Assembly (NCBI GenBank): GCA_963681505.1
Contig: OY811993.1
Span: 2,762,992-2,826,991 of the forward strand
DNA: 64,000 nt
Direction: 5' to 3'
Source of the DNA: Eunapius fragilis
Taxonomy: Eukaryota > Porifera > Demospongiae > Spongillida > Spongillidae
In this document: positions 49,909-61,329 of the stretch, in pieces
Numbering within the stretch: the first letter of the stretch is position 1
Layout: the number at the start of each line of letters is the position of its first letter
Translations under genes and position numbers: made by a program
Notes under the pieces: generated by a model
Database searches by the model: none
What the model saw: the letters and a program-made list of their open reading frames with translations, nothing else
Told to the model about the DNA's origin: nothing

Positions 49909-50175
49909 TCAAAAAAGGATCCCTTTCATAGAGGTGAGACTTTCCTGCAACCTTTCCTTAAGGCATCTCCACACCATCCCCTCTGGACATTCCTTCCTTT
50001 GGATGAGATAATTCCTTCTCCCGCATGAGCATGTCCTGATAGAGGAAAGAAGTTTTAAAGCCTGACTCCAACTAACTGTTGCTGCTGAATCAGCGAGGTT
50101 GTGACATAGCGCACAGTATGGAACGACTTCAGCCAAAGGATGCACAACAGGAGCAGGAACCGCAGCCATAGCCAT
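49909..50175 (-). pseudogene. Merlin transposase, N-terminal zinc-ribbon part
   Basis: The translation contains CSCGRRNYLIQRKECPEG followed by MVWRC and SLTSMKGILF. This is the zinc-ribbon start of ISXO2/Merlin transposases, where WRC is normally followed closely by further cysteines. Here only one is seen before the Ser-rich part, so the second zinc knuckle looks damaged. The frame ends at the element boundary with 48791-49789. Confidence 0.65.
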
Positions 50176-50439
50176 CTGGATAAAAACCGATCAAACGGTG
50201 GTTGCCATAGTTACGATAAACGTGGTATCTAAAGGCGAAGCTTGTTAATTAATATTAAGAAGGGGGGGGCTACTAAACTAAACTACAATTTCCTCAGTGT
50301 CTAGTAAAATGCTAATGGGAGGAGACATTTGGACAGGGCCGCAGGCAGAGCCGTGGTGGTAAGGAAAGCAGCTGCTCCCCCACTATTTTTAAAAATGTAT
50401 TCAATATCGCGAGGGTAGTTTGCAATGCAATACTACTAA

Positions 50440-51700
50440 TATGCATGCATGCACAGTGGCTCCACCAATCTGGTGCATGTGTTGCATTTACGATGTACAG
50501 TTCTGATGCATTATTGTGCTTCTTTTCACATAGTGGAACTGAACTTGCTAATCTTTTTTTGGTGAGTTTGTTATTTGGAAGGCATATTGTCTGTATTGGC
50601 ACTGAAATATACAAATTGGCCATGCACAGTTTTATTTCTATGGCATTGATGGTATCTTCACCTCCATGTTTTGGTATGGAAGGTGTTCTTTTTTAAATGC
50701 TATACCAGACCTAGTCCATCTTCCAGCATAGTTGGTCACTGCTGAGGGACCCCACCTCTTATGACCTGGAGTATGGATGGCACAAATGTATGTGTTACAG
50801 TGAAATGAGAATTTAAATTGGAAAACAGTTTAATGAAGCAGTTTAATTGATGCAGCCTAAGCATTATTATGCTGCAGTTCATGTGTGTTTAGTCATGCAG
50901 TATTCCTGTTATGTAAATGTGAAATCATGTTTCAAAATTCTGTAATGTTATGTTTAGCTGCTTTGTGACCTATGTTTTGTGCTGGACAGTTTATCCTTGT
51001 AGTAGTGAAACTGAACATGAAACTTTGCACTTCATGCTTGCTGAATCTTCTGGTGAGTTATGTGCACCTGGTATGTTGTGTTACCATGGCATTTATGGTA
51101 TCTTCACCTCCATGTTTTCGGTATGGAAGGTGTTCTTTTTAAAATGCTATACCAGACCTAGTCCATCTTCCAGCATAGTTGGTCACTGCCGAGGGACCCC
51201 ACCTCCTATGACCTGGAGTATGGATGGCACAAATGTACAATTTAAATAGGACAACAGTTTAATTTAATTGATGCAGACTAAGCTATCATCATGCTGCAGT
51301 TCATGTGTATTTAGTCATGCAGTATTCCTGTTTTGTAAATGTGAAATCATGTTTCAAAATTCTGTAATGTTATGTTTAGCTGCTTTGTGACCTATGTTTT
51401 GTGCTGGACAGTTTATCCTTGTAGTTGTGAAACTGAACATGAAACTTTGCACTTCATGCTTGCTGAATCTTCTGGTGAGTTACGTGCACCTGGTATGTTG
51501 TGTTACCATGGCATTGATGGTATCTTCACCTCCATGTTTTCGGTATGGATGGTGTTCTTTTTACAATGCTATATCAAACATAGTCCATCCTCCAGCATAG
51601 TTGGTCACTGATTAGGGTACCCATCTCCTCTGACCTGGAGTATGGATGGCACATATGACATGTTACAGCGAAATGTGGATTTAAATTGGTAAACGGTTCA
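50440..51700. repeat. Tandem array 1 of a ~420-445 bp unit (3 copies)
   Basis: The anchor GGTGTTCTTTTT recurs at about 50684, 51127 and 51549. Each unit also carries TGACCTATGTTTTGTGCTGG, GGTATGTTGTGTTACCATGG, CCATCTTCCAGCATAGTTGG and CATGACCTGGAG-type blocks. The first unit has a distinct start (GCATTTACGATGTACA). No protein is convincing; frames of 60-100 codons recur because units are alike. Confidence 0.92.
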
Positions 51701-54260
51701 ATAGATTAACATTATCGAGTTCTTATTTTCAACACATCATACTCCATTTCCCTATGGTAGAAGGTATTTTAGTCCTTTTGTTCCTTTTCTTATGTACATA
51801 GAAATGCTGTTACCCCTAAGCGTTCCTAAGGTAAATACCTTTAGTATTGGAGTATGCAGATTGGCGTTAAAATTGGTATATGTCCTGTTGCACCTAACCT
51901 GTTGTGAAGATATTACTATGCAAAGTAATTGCACTTTTCGCGGTTGTTTCATGCCAATGAATTAGACAAACTGCATCCGCTTTCATCTATGGGAGGAGGC
52001 AGGTCCCCAAATCATTGCTGCAAATCAGGCAAGTAAATGTGCATACTCTTATTTGCTCATAATGTAGTAAAGTAAAATTAACGAATGGGACAGGTCAATG
52101 GCAATTAGTCCTATATGTAATGTACTGACAGTAACAAACAGAGGAACATTTGGGAATTGATGTACTCAGGGTAGTTAAGGCTGCCGCGCAGGAAATGATT
52201 AATCATGTTAACATATATTATCAACATGCATGTTTGTAATTACATTATTATGCCATTATGTGCTTCAATATGTTTCGGTCTTCATTTAAGCGCAAGGACA
52301 CTATTTTAGTTGTATTCATACGTGTTACGATGTTAGTGATCTACAGCATAACGTACACGATATGCAAACGAATGCACGATGGACTAACGTAAAGAGCGTG
52401 CAGCTGCCAAGCAAAGCAAATTTGATGGGTAGTTATTTGATAATAACCACTGTACTTTGATAGGGAATATCAAAGATTCAAAATGCATGGATGAAACTGC
52501 AGCTCTAGGGTAAATTTCTTCAGCTAGACAAGATCCTATAGGTCGCTAGTTATTCTCTGCAACTGGATATTTTGATAAATGCATAATGTATATCGTATCT
52601 AGTACAGGTTGATGGCCATTTTAACCCATGTTAATGTTGTCACAACAGCAAGCCAAGAATTGTGAGCATAGGAAGATTGTAGCAGATTAGCTGGATTTAA
52701 ATATTTATCGTAACATCCCCCACGTACAGCCTTATTTGTTTACATAGCAGTCTCCCAAACAGTCCTGTACGATGGGTGTGTTAAAGAGCATACAGCATAG
52801 CCATTAGAAGTAGCAGTATTGGGCACAGGTTTTTGCGTCGAGTTTGAAGCAAGTAGACGGTCCTTGCATGAAATATAACTTTTTTGTACTAGATGCCATT
52901 TAATGACATAAAATTATTTGGTGGCAGCCTTAACTGATTACCAGCTGAATAATTGATTTACGTAAAACCACTTCCGACCAAATTAATTTTGCTATCGAAT
53001 TTAAATGTAATGTATATTACTCAAAGCTCTATCACCTTGGTTGTGCGCTTAAACAGATTAAGTTTTGTACACGGTTTGCTATTTTGTTGTATATGTCCAT
53101 GGACTATAGCGTTACCACTAGAATGTCATCTGTAAACCATACACTAATGTTATGATTTTGTCGAATGAAGCTTAGGTTTGTAACTACGTATAAGTGGTAG
53201 AGTATTCTTCGATCGTCTTGGAATTGTATAGATACCATTGTAATCTTTTGTATCAAATGAATAAACTTCTTTGTTCGAATATGCATTTAATTCTAATTAG
53301 AATTAGTGCGTCGCTGGTTGTTTTAGTTTTATGTTTATGAGTGTTGCCTCTTGTATCTGTTTATTAGCCTCAACTTTTGACAGAACTTGTCATAACAACA
53401 CTGCCTTGGTCACTTAAAAGCATTTTTGTCCACCTTAACTGGCTGCGTGTCTTTTGACGCTTACAGCTGCCACGTAGCATAACGATTGCCCATCTTTAGA
53501 CACTTAAGGCTAACTACCCTGAGTAGATTTGAAGTTCAATACCAGCCATTTTAGCCATCAGATTGCACCCACATCCCACAGTGAATACACATACACTAAA
53601 AATCCATGATTGCCACTTGCAAGCAAGGATTTATATAAAACACTGCAGTAATGGTGCTAGCAGCCTTTAAACTTACTTTTTACAGGACATGTTTTACTGT
53701 AGTGGAATTGAAAATGAACATAATTTCAAGTTCTTCAAACTGCCGTGGGTGTCATTCGATATTATATCATTGAGGTTTTTGGCATCATAGTTGCCAATTC
53801 GGCTGATTTTTATTTTATGAGTTCATCCTGTATGGATACTTTGAAATTTTTTGTGTAGGCTGCAACAATGTGGATTATTTTCTAACAAAACAATGGTTAC
53901 GTTTTAGAAAAACGTACTTAACGTTTAGTTCTATTATTACCTCACTTTCAACTCATGCATGTAAACGTTTTCATGATTACGCATATTTTATAGCTATTAT
54001 ATGTGCTACTGTATGAGTAACAGGACTAATTTGCAAAATTCGCAAAGTGTAACAAAAGATCAGAAGTTCAGAAGCCAATAACTTTGAATAACAATAACTT
54101 GATTAAGTGATAATTTGGGTATATCACCTTCAATACTGGTTGAATGTATGAAATGAAAATCACAGTGATTCAGCCGAATTGGCAAACATGTTGCAAAAAT
54201 CTAGTTGATCTAATATGGAATGACCTCTGTTGAGTTGTGTGCATATGTTATCATGTCTAT
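51700..54260. other. Spacer between the two tandem arrays
   Basis: AT-rich, with no open frame above about 60 codons, no microsatellite and no recognised transposon ends. I see nothing in it that I can annotate. Confidence 0.5.
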
Positions 54261-56470
54261 ATTATTGCATTTACGATGTACATTCTGGGGCATTATTGTG
54301 CTTCTTTTCACATAGCAGAACTGAACTCGCTAATCTTTTTGTGGTGAGTTTGTTATTTGGAAGGCATATTCGCATTTAATGTCTAATATCCTGGGTGTGC
54401 TCCGCGGTGCACGTTCGTACACCGCGGGGTACGCGCAAAACAAGCATTCCGCCGTTTCAGCATTCTAGTGAAGTTTGACTTTTATGCCACTTTGTATAAG
54501 TCCTTATCTGCTTGGGCCGAAGCATTGAAGGCCTAATACCGTTTGCTGCTCTTACATCACGCGAAACTTCCGGTACGTACGTTACTATTATTTTTCAATT
54601 ACCGCATACATTCGCCGTACAGTGTACCTCCGCTATGGCGACTTGTATTAGCAGCGAAAGGTACTAGGCCTTCAAAGCTTCAGCCCAAACTGATAAGGAC
54701 ATATACAACGTGGCATAACAGTCAAACTTCACTAGAATGCTGAAACGGCGGAATGCAAAAAAACTTTTTTTTGCGTACCCCGCCATGTACAAACATGCAC
54801 CGCGGAGCATGCCCAGGACATTAGACATTAAATATACAAAATTGGCCATGCACAGTTTTATTTCTATGGCATTGATGGTATCTTCACCTCCATGTTTTCT
54901 ATATGGAAGGTGTTCTTTTTACAATGCTATACCAGACCTAGTCCATCTTCCAGCATAGTTGGTCACTGCTGAGGGACCCCACCTCTTATGACCTGGAGTA
55001 TGGATGGCACAAATGTACGTGTTACAGTGAAATGAGAGTTTGAATTGAAAAACTGTTTGATGAAGCAGTTTAATTGATGCAGCCTAAGCTATCATCATGC
55101 TGCAGTTCATGTATGTTTAATCATGCAGTATTCCTGTTATGTAAATTTGAAATCATGTTTCAAAATGCTGTAATGTTGCCTTCAGCTGCTTTGTGACCTA
55201 TGTTTTGTGCTGGACAGTTTATCCTTGTAGTAGTGAAACTGACCATGAAACTTCGCACTTCATGCTTGCTGAATGTTACCTGGTGAGTTATGTGCACCTG
55301 GTATGTTGTGTTACCATGGCATTTATGGTATCTTCTACTCAATATTTTCTATATGGATGGTGTTCTTTTTACAATGCTATATCAGACCTAGTCCATCTTC
55401 CAGCATAGTTGGTCGCTTCTGAAGAACCCCACCTCCTATGACCTGGAGTATGGATGGCACAAATGTACAATTTAAATAGGAAAACAGTTTCATTTAATTG
55501 ATGCAGCCTAAGCAATTATTATGCTGCAGTTCATGTGTATTTAGTCATGCAGTATTCCTGTTTTGTAAATGTGAAATCATGTTTCAAAATTCTGTAATGT
55601 TATGTTTAGCTGCTTTGTGACCTATGTTTTGTGCTGAACAGTTTATCCTTGTAGTTGTGAAACTGACCATGAAACCTTGCACTTCATGCTTGCTGAATCT
55701 TCTGGTGAGTTACGTGCACCTGGTATGTTGTGTTATCATGGCATTTATGGTATCTTCACCTCCATGTTTTCGGTATGGAAGGTGTTCTTTTTAAAATGCT
55801 ATACCAGACCTAGTCCATCTTCCAGCATAGTTGGTCACTGCTGAGGGACCCCACCTCCTATGACCTGGAGTATGGATGGCACAAATGTACAATTTAAATA
55901 GGACAACAGTTTAATTTAATTGATGCGGCCTAAGCTATCATTATGCTGCAGTTCATGTGTGTTTAGTCATGCAATATTCCTGTTATGTAAATGTGAAATC
56001 ATGTTTCAAAATTCTGTAATGTTCTGTGTAGCTGCTTTGTGACCTATGTTTTGTGACCTATGTTTTGTGCTGGACAGTTTATCCTTATAGTAGTGAAACT
56101 GAACATGAAACTTTGCACTTCATGCTTGCTGAATCTTCATGTGTTATCTGGTGAGTTATGTGCACCTGGTATGTTGTGTTACCATGGCATTTATGGTATC
56201 TTCACCTCCATGTTTCCGGTATGGAAGGTGTTCTTTTTACAATGCTATACCAGACCTAGTCCATCTTCCAGCATAGTTGGTCACTGCTGAGGGACCCCAC
56301 CTCCTGTGACCTGGAGTATGGATGGCACAAATGTACAATTTAAATAGGACAACAGTTTAATTTAATTGATGCAGACTAAGCTATCATCATGCTGCAGTTC
56401 ATGTGTGTTTAGTCATGCAGTATTCCTTTTATGTAAATGTGAAATCATGTTTCAAAATTCTGTTGCAACA
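54261..56470. repeat. Tandem array 2 of the same unit (4 copies)
   Basis: The anchor GGTGTTCTTTTT recurs at about 54909, 55360, 55783 and 56228 (spacing 451, 423, 445). The array starts with the same leader as array 1 (GCATTTACGATGTACA near 54268), so leader and units were duplicated as a block. A foldback element interrupts the leader at 54374-54833. The fourth copy holds a 17-bp duplication (TGACCTATGTTTTGTGA). Confidence 0.92.
54374..54833. mobile_element. Foldback transposon, copy D, inserted in tandem array 2
   Basis: Left end ATTTAATGTCTAATATCCTG; right end (reverse complement) ATTTAATGTCTAATGTCCTG. Long arms share TGCTCCGCGGTGCA, CATTCCGCCGTTTCAGCAT, AGTGAAGTTTGAC, TAAGTCCTTATC and GGCCTTCAA/CTT. 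The ends and the AGTCCTT-GCTTGGGC core match the copy at 10216-10780. Comparison with array 1 places the insertion just after GGAAGGCATATT. Confidence 0.88.
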
Positions 56471-58527
56471 TTGTCGTCACATCAATTTGTACTAAAACAT
56501 TGACAATAAAGAGGAGAACACAAAAATGATTCATTTTAATAACTTCTTAGCACGTACCATGAATGGGGTCATGAATTTGTAATGAAGTATGATGTATCCA
56601 AAAAATATTAAAATACAATCCTTACTAAACTTTTACCAAAGTTAGCTAATCATACCACAAACATGTTTAGCTAAACATCTTTCTGGGCTGCATATTCGCC
56701 AGACTGGGACAGCTCATAAAATGGTTGGTAGCCATTTTCTCCCTACAACAGTTTGTTTAGGTAGCCAAGGGTGCAGTCAAAACACTACAATATGATTATC
56801 ATTAATTGCTTTGATTATAGTAGCTTTGTTGTGACAGCATGGCCACTGCCTTAACCCTTTGCAATACGAGTTACGTCGTTAATTGCCAGCTATGTTTTTA
56901 ATTATGGCTACCCGTAGCTTATTTGTCGCCGTTCTCGAAGAATGACACGGTTAGCTTACTTAAAGATATTACTATGATATAAAAGCGTTTTGTGATGTTT
57001 ATTTTGATATATTTGGTGTACTAACTTAAAAAAACAATGGTTGCGAACAACACTCGATATAGGCAGAGCCAAGTGGGCCGGGATTTGAAGCCTTCGTATC
57101 GTGTAAGCTATAAAACAGAAGACGAAAACACGTTATTTTTATTCCCTGGTGTTATTTCTAAGGTCCAGGTGTTTAAAAAGGCTTCACTCTCCCCTATTTT
57201 AGTAGAACAAGCGGGTGCGTATTCAAAGCCGCTAGTAACGATAGAGGCGCCATTACACGTACACCTGCAGCTGTTAGTTCCCGCTTTCCTTTTTATTAAA
57301 AACCAACACTCCATGTCCTTAGGGCTTTTTGGTGCACAAAGTGTGTAACCATGCAACACTAATTGGCAGTAATTGGTTTTCAAATACGTGTGCACATAAA
57401 TGTGCACTTGGCGGTGAACGCGGGGTGCAATTATTGCATATAAATGTGCACTTGGCAGTCAAAGAGTTAAAGGAACAAACTGTTGTAAGGAGTGGAAAAA
57501 TCGGTTGGGCGTGCCCGAATACAGCATAGCCGTTATGAATGGGTTCTTTAAAATAATTTCAGGGTGCGTCATGCCAGTGGATATAGTATCAAAATTTACA
57601 ATTGCTTTTGAGATACATGCATGACCGATTAGTTTTCACTTTTGCTGTTCCAAACAAATGTGTACCCGTTTCTCATGGAACCGGTGTTAAAATACGCTCA
57701 TGGGTTGTAGTAAGGGCACTAGCGAAGCGAGGTTCATTATCTGATGTATGTATACATTTGTATAGGTCTTCGTCTTTGGAATCAACAATCTGCTAAATAT
57801 TCGAATATTCGGATATCCTCAGGAATTGTGTATCTCATAATTAGAGTTCTAATTTCAACAATGTACGCTGTGTGTACCAGGAGACAAGAGTATGTAGCTA
57901 TGTAGCCATGGATGTACGCTGTGTGTACTTGGTGACAAGGGTTTGGTGGTGATGGATGGATGCACACTGTGTGTACTTGTTACACCCAGTAGCTGGCAAG
58001 GATATGTTGTTGGTTAATAGTCATTGTTTACATGACTTTACATGCTGTAATGTTTTATTTCAAGTTATCAAATATACTGACTGAACTTTATTCATTTGTT
58101 CCCATACAGGTAATGGAACTGTTGTCAAAGGATAAGATGTTGGAAATTGATGTGGAGTGATTTCTGTACCGCTTGTGTCTCCCATTACCAGCATCACCGT
58201 CTATTATGTGTGACATGTTGGCACTATCGTGTTACTAGAAGCCATTGCAGCTCTGCATGCATTCTTCATATGAGTATCACTTCACTACAAGGACATTTAG
58301 GTTTACATGTACATAATACTTAAATGCACGCAACATGTAGAGAGAAAAATATGGGAACTTGAAAAAAGTAAGCCTGTCTCTGTTAGCGCATCGTAGAAAA
58401 GAATCATGAGCCCTTAATTTTTTCTTCCAAACAACAGTCAAGCCAATTTTCAAATGCTCAAGAAACAAACACAGACAGATCGACAGACTATCTGCGCATT
58501 TATAAATACATGCCAGGGGCAAATCTT
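56471..58527. other. Intergenic region without a supported gene
   Basis: One plus-strand frame of 103 codons (57037-57348) has no recognisable family; it is followed by direct repeats of AAATGTGCACTTGGC (about 57397 and 57441). Near 57860-57980, GTACGCTGTGTGTAC-type blocks repeat about every 60 bp. A (CAG)GTAATGG site at 58107 begins a 16-codon frame ending in TGA that could be a terminal exon, but no upstream partner was found. Confidence 0.45.
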
Positions 58528-61292
58528 TTACCGATAGAACTGGGATGTGATTTTGACGTCCATTTTGGTGGCATTTCTTTTACACCCGCAGGCCATACAT
58601 ACATAGTGTTTACATAATGCCATGACCGTAAAATCCATACCATTATACCATTCACTATTCTCACTGTTCAAATCCAGTCTTTCCAACTGCCTTGGTAATG
58701 ACGCCACTGAAAACAAACACAGTCATTGTGAGTGGGTGTACCTACACTACATAAAACATATATCCAGTAGTTCCACATTACATGTAACTGTGCTATGCAA
58801 TGCATTGTGACCCCCGTAATAAGGACACAGGTAAGAGACACTATTGCATACCTTGCAACCTTCGCTTTTCTTGTACCGGATTTAGCTGATGATTGTAATG
58901 ATGTAGCTGTTGCTTGTCATCAGGTAGCTGTTTTTGTAGCTGACACTTGTCATCATGTAGCTGTTCCTGTTGCCCTTGTAGCTGTTGTTTGTCATCTAGT
59001 GCATCCTCACCCTGGTGGTTATAATATTCATCAACATGACAACAATACTATTTTGTACAAACAATCTCAACCCAACATGTGATGAAATGAAGTCCAACTG
59101 ATTATACTAACTCATGCATGGTGATCTAATAATTAAAAGGATACCAAATGTAAGGTCCCATACATAAATCTTTCCCAATGTTACAATAGTACAAGTGCTA
59201 TTTAGGTTAAGGTAACATAACCATAACCCCCATGTATCTTGCTTCTGTTCCTTCTCCTCAATATCTTGCTTCAGTTGGTCAATTTTCTGTTTTTGTATCC
59301 TAATGCTCTGCTCCAGATCCTCAATTTTACTGTTCAGTTTCTTAATGCTCTGCTTCAGTTCCTCAATATTACTTTCCTGTTTCTTAATGGTCTGCTCCAG
59401 TTCCTCAATTTTACTTCCCTGTCCCCCAAATTTCATTTTGGGCATATCAATATTCTGTTGATTCTGTTGATTCTGTTGCTCCATTACACCCTCTGTAGAT
59501 TAATAAACATTCCAAATAACAATGTGGAGTCTTTAATCATGAAACGAATGACATGCTCTCTTGTTTTCTAGCCACACCCATTGATCAAATGTGTATGCAG
59601 ATCAACCCACCTCATGGCCGTAGACAACTTTCAAAGTTTGGGGGGGCTATAATGACTGGGGGTGGGTGCAGTAGTGGGCGTGCCCCCTCCTGCCCCAGAT
59701 AGGGGGTTTGGGGGAGCGCTGTAAGCTCCCCCAATGGGGTCTGGGGCGAAGCCCCAGCCGCTTTAACCTTTTCCTTATTTGTTGTTAGCAAAAACTTAAC
59801 ATTAAATGCAGAAATTGACCCAGCTCTATACGGTATAGCAACGAATGCTATTGCTATATATTTAAGTTAGTTGACCTTAATTGTCAAAAATCACTTGCCG
59901 CCGCGGAGATTTTTTGATCAGCTTTGTCATTTTTTCGATAGTGTCTAATATATCACGATGGCCGGGATTACATTTGCAGCTAAGTTCAGAGCATGGCCAT
60001 AGCAATGGGTATACAAAGCTCTATGCTCTTTTCGAAGTATATTAGTTGATACACCTGTTTTACAGCCTGCCATTGAACTAGCCCCATCGTAGCACTGTCC
60101 ACTGAAGTGAAAGGGATAACCTCAGCAAAATGTCTTCTATTGTTCGGATGATGCTTTCTGCAGAGTAGAGTCCATGCTGTGGACTATACTCTACTCACGA
60201 TCGACCGCTATCAATGATTACAGATCGATGTACATGTAAGTAGTTAATTCTAATTATACGAGATACGGTTAACATTTTAATATTTTCTCTCAAGGGAAAT
60301 TTTGGGGGGGCTCAAGCCCCCCCAAGCCCCCCCTTGTCTACGGCCTTGCACCTAGAATGCAACACTGATTAATCATAAGAAACTTAGTCGAACCGAACCA
60401 TGAACCGTTCGTGATCTACAATTATAAATGGGGGTTATAATTGGCTGGTAATTAGCAAATTGATTCCTGCAGGGACGAGCGCAGTCCGTATAATTTGTCA
60501 ATCTACTTTAGTAAGTACTATAAATAAACGTGGAATATATGATAAATAAAAACATGGACCACATGTGGATAAATATCTGCAGGCACATGAAAACATGGAC
60601 CATATTTAAGTAAATGTACATGTAATGTTGGAAGGATAATACTTGCTAGCCAAGATCCGTTGGGTATAATTTTGCCCTTGTGTCCTAACCCTTTGTGACA
60701 TGTCTGCCTGAGGATAACTACCAAGGCCCAGTATGACATGCTGGATAATGACAGGCATTACACGTATATGTACACAGATAAGTAGTTGTAAGTTAGAAAT
60801 TGGCTTTAATAAAAAGAAAATTAAAAAAGTGAATGGAGGGAGGTATCTAAATTGCTATCTTTATAAGTAAGTGTAGTGATGATTTATGGTGGAATAGGGC
60901 AGGTCAGATATAGCCTTCGATGTACAGCCATGGTGGGGGGGGGTGGGGGGGTGGGGGGGGGGGGGGGGGCTAATGAACAACTACATGTATGGGCTGGACT
61001 GGGTGATGAGCATAATACAAGGTTTGGGATACCCCAATCACACATCATCCCACACATGATCCAACAAAGCATGTGACAGGTCACCTGATGGGAGGGGCTG
61101 CTTCTCTTTTTTGTTATCACCTGCAATAAGAACACAATAAGTCAGAATGGCCAGCCATTCCTCTATTTGATGCCCACTCTATTGCATACCGAAAGGCAGT
61201 ACACAGACCTTGCAGCTGCGTATCCATAGCGACCTCTTGAGTGGAGGCTGCAGGTTGGCCTTGCTGTGGAGGTCCTTTCTTCATTGACCTCA
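58528..61292 (-). CDS. Unrecognised coiled-coil protein, 3' part of a spliced gene
   Basis: Five phase-compatible exons on the minus strand: 61292-61209, 61120-61085, 59492 to about 59185, 59011-58852, 58706-58528. The protein continues upstream, probably beyond the minisatellite. Residues seen: a basic, Gln/Pro-rich start (KKGPPQQGQPAAS); MEQQNQQNQQN; then heptads dominated by IEELEQ, IEELKQ, IEDLEQ and IDQLKQ (a long coiled coil); a Gln-rich repeat of (DDKQQL/QLHDDKCQL); and a C-terminal tail with WYNGMDF and a cysteine pair (CMACGC), ending at TAA 58530-58528. Junctions G|GT, G|AG and G|TG keep frame, but the donor of the 59492 exon is uncertain (GTAACA or GTATGG). A hAT-like transposon sits in the intron between 61085 and 59492. 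I know no family; no function is proposed. Confidence 0.6.
59613..60348. mobile_element. hAT-like DNA transposon with 5-bp target duplication, internally deleted
   Basis: Ends CATGGCCGTAGACAA and TTGTCTACGGCCTTG form 15-bp inverted repeats with one mismatch, flanked by CACCT on both sides. Subterminal G and C runs, and the hairpin GGGGAGCGCTGTAAGCTCCC near the left end, are shared with 41939-42332. A transposase fragment remains inside. At 736 bp it is far shorter than an autonomous hAT element. Confidence 0.87.
59945..60120 (-). pseudogene. hAT transposase fragment (zinc-finger MYM / DUF4371 type)
   Basis: The minus-strand translation contains FSGQCYDGASSMAG, KTGVSTNI and YTHCYGHALNLA, ending at a stop. 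The CYDGA-x-MAG block with a downstream C-x2-H-x2-NL block is characteristic of hAT transposases of the TTF-type/ZMYM group, where the Asp of the first block is catalytic. Only this core is left. Confidence 0.8.
60349..61084. other. Intron sequence of the coiled-coil gene
   Basis: Remainder of the intron between exons 61120-61085 and 59492. It has a 36-base G-rich run at 60935-60970 and AT-rich sequence elsewhere; nothing else is supported. Confidence 0.45.
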
Positions 61293-61329
61293 CTTTGGAG
61301 ATGTTAGAGTGACTACATGGGAGAAGATG

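Larger units (their letters stand above)
47852..50290 (-). mobile_element. Merlin-type DNA transposon, decayed, with a nested insertion
   Basis: Outer inverted repeats: the left end has TTTAGTTTAGTGCCCCCTCC, then TAATTAACAAGCTTCGCG; the reverse complement of the right end reads TTTAGTTTAGTAGCCCCCCC, then TTAATTAACAAGCTTCGCC. The left arm holds a short extra segment between the two blocks. Transposase pieces run on the minus strand inside. A Tc1-like element (48791-49789) splits the coding part. Target duplications could not be fixed. Confidence 0.75.

Noticed and set aside
50950-51249. Recurring 60-100 codon frames in the tandem arrays as a gene family
   Set aside because: The frames recur because the ~430-bp units are alike; they are broken at different places in different units, which argues against coding constraint.
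57037-57348. 103-codon plus-strand frame as a gene
   Set aside because: No recognised domain, no splice or promoter context, and surrounded by repeats; it is kept only as a remark in the intergenic entry.
58107-58160. Terminal exon on the plus strand (VMELLSKDKMLEIDVE, stop)
   Set aside because: A good acceptor and a short frame, but no upstream exon could be joined to it; chance is likely.
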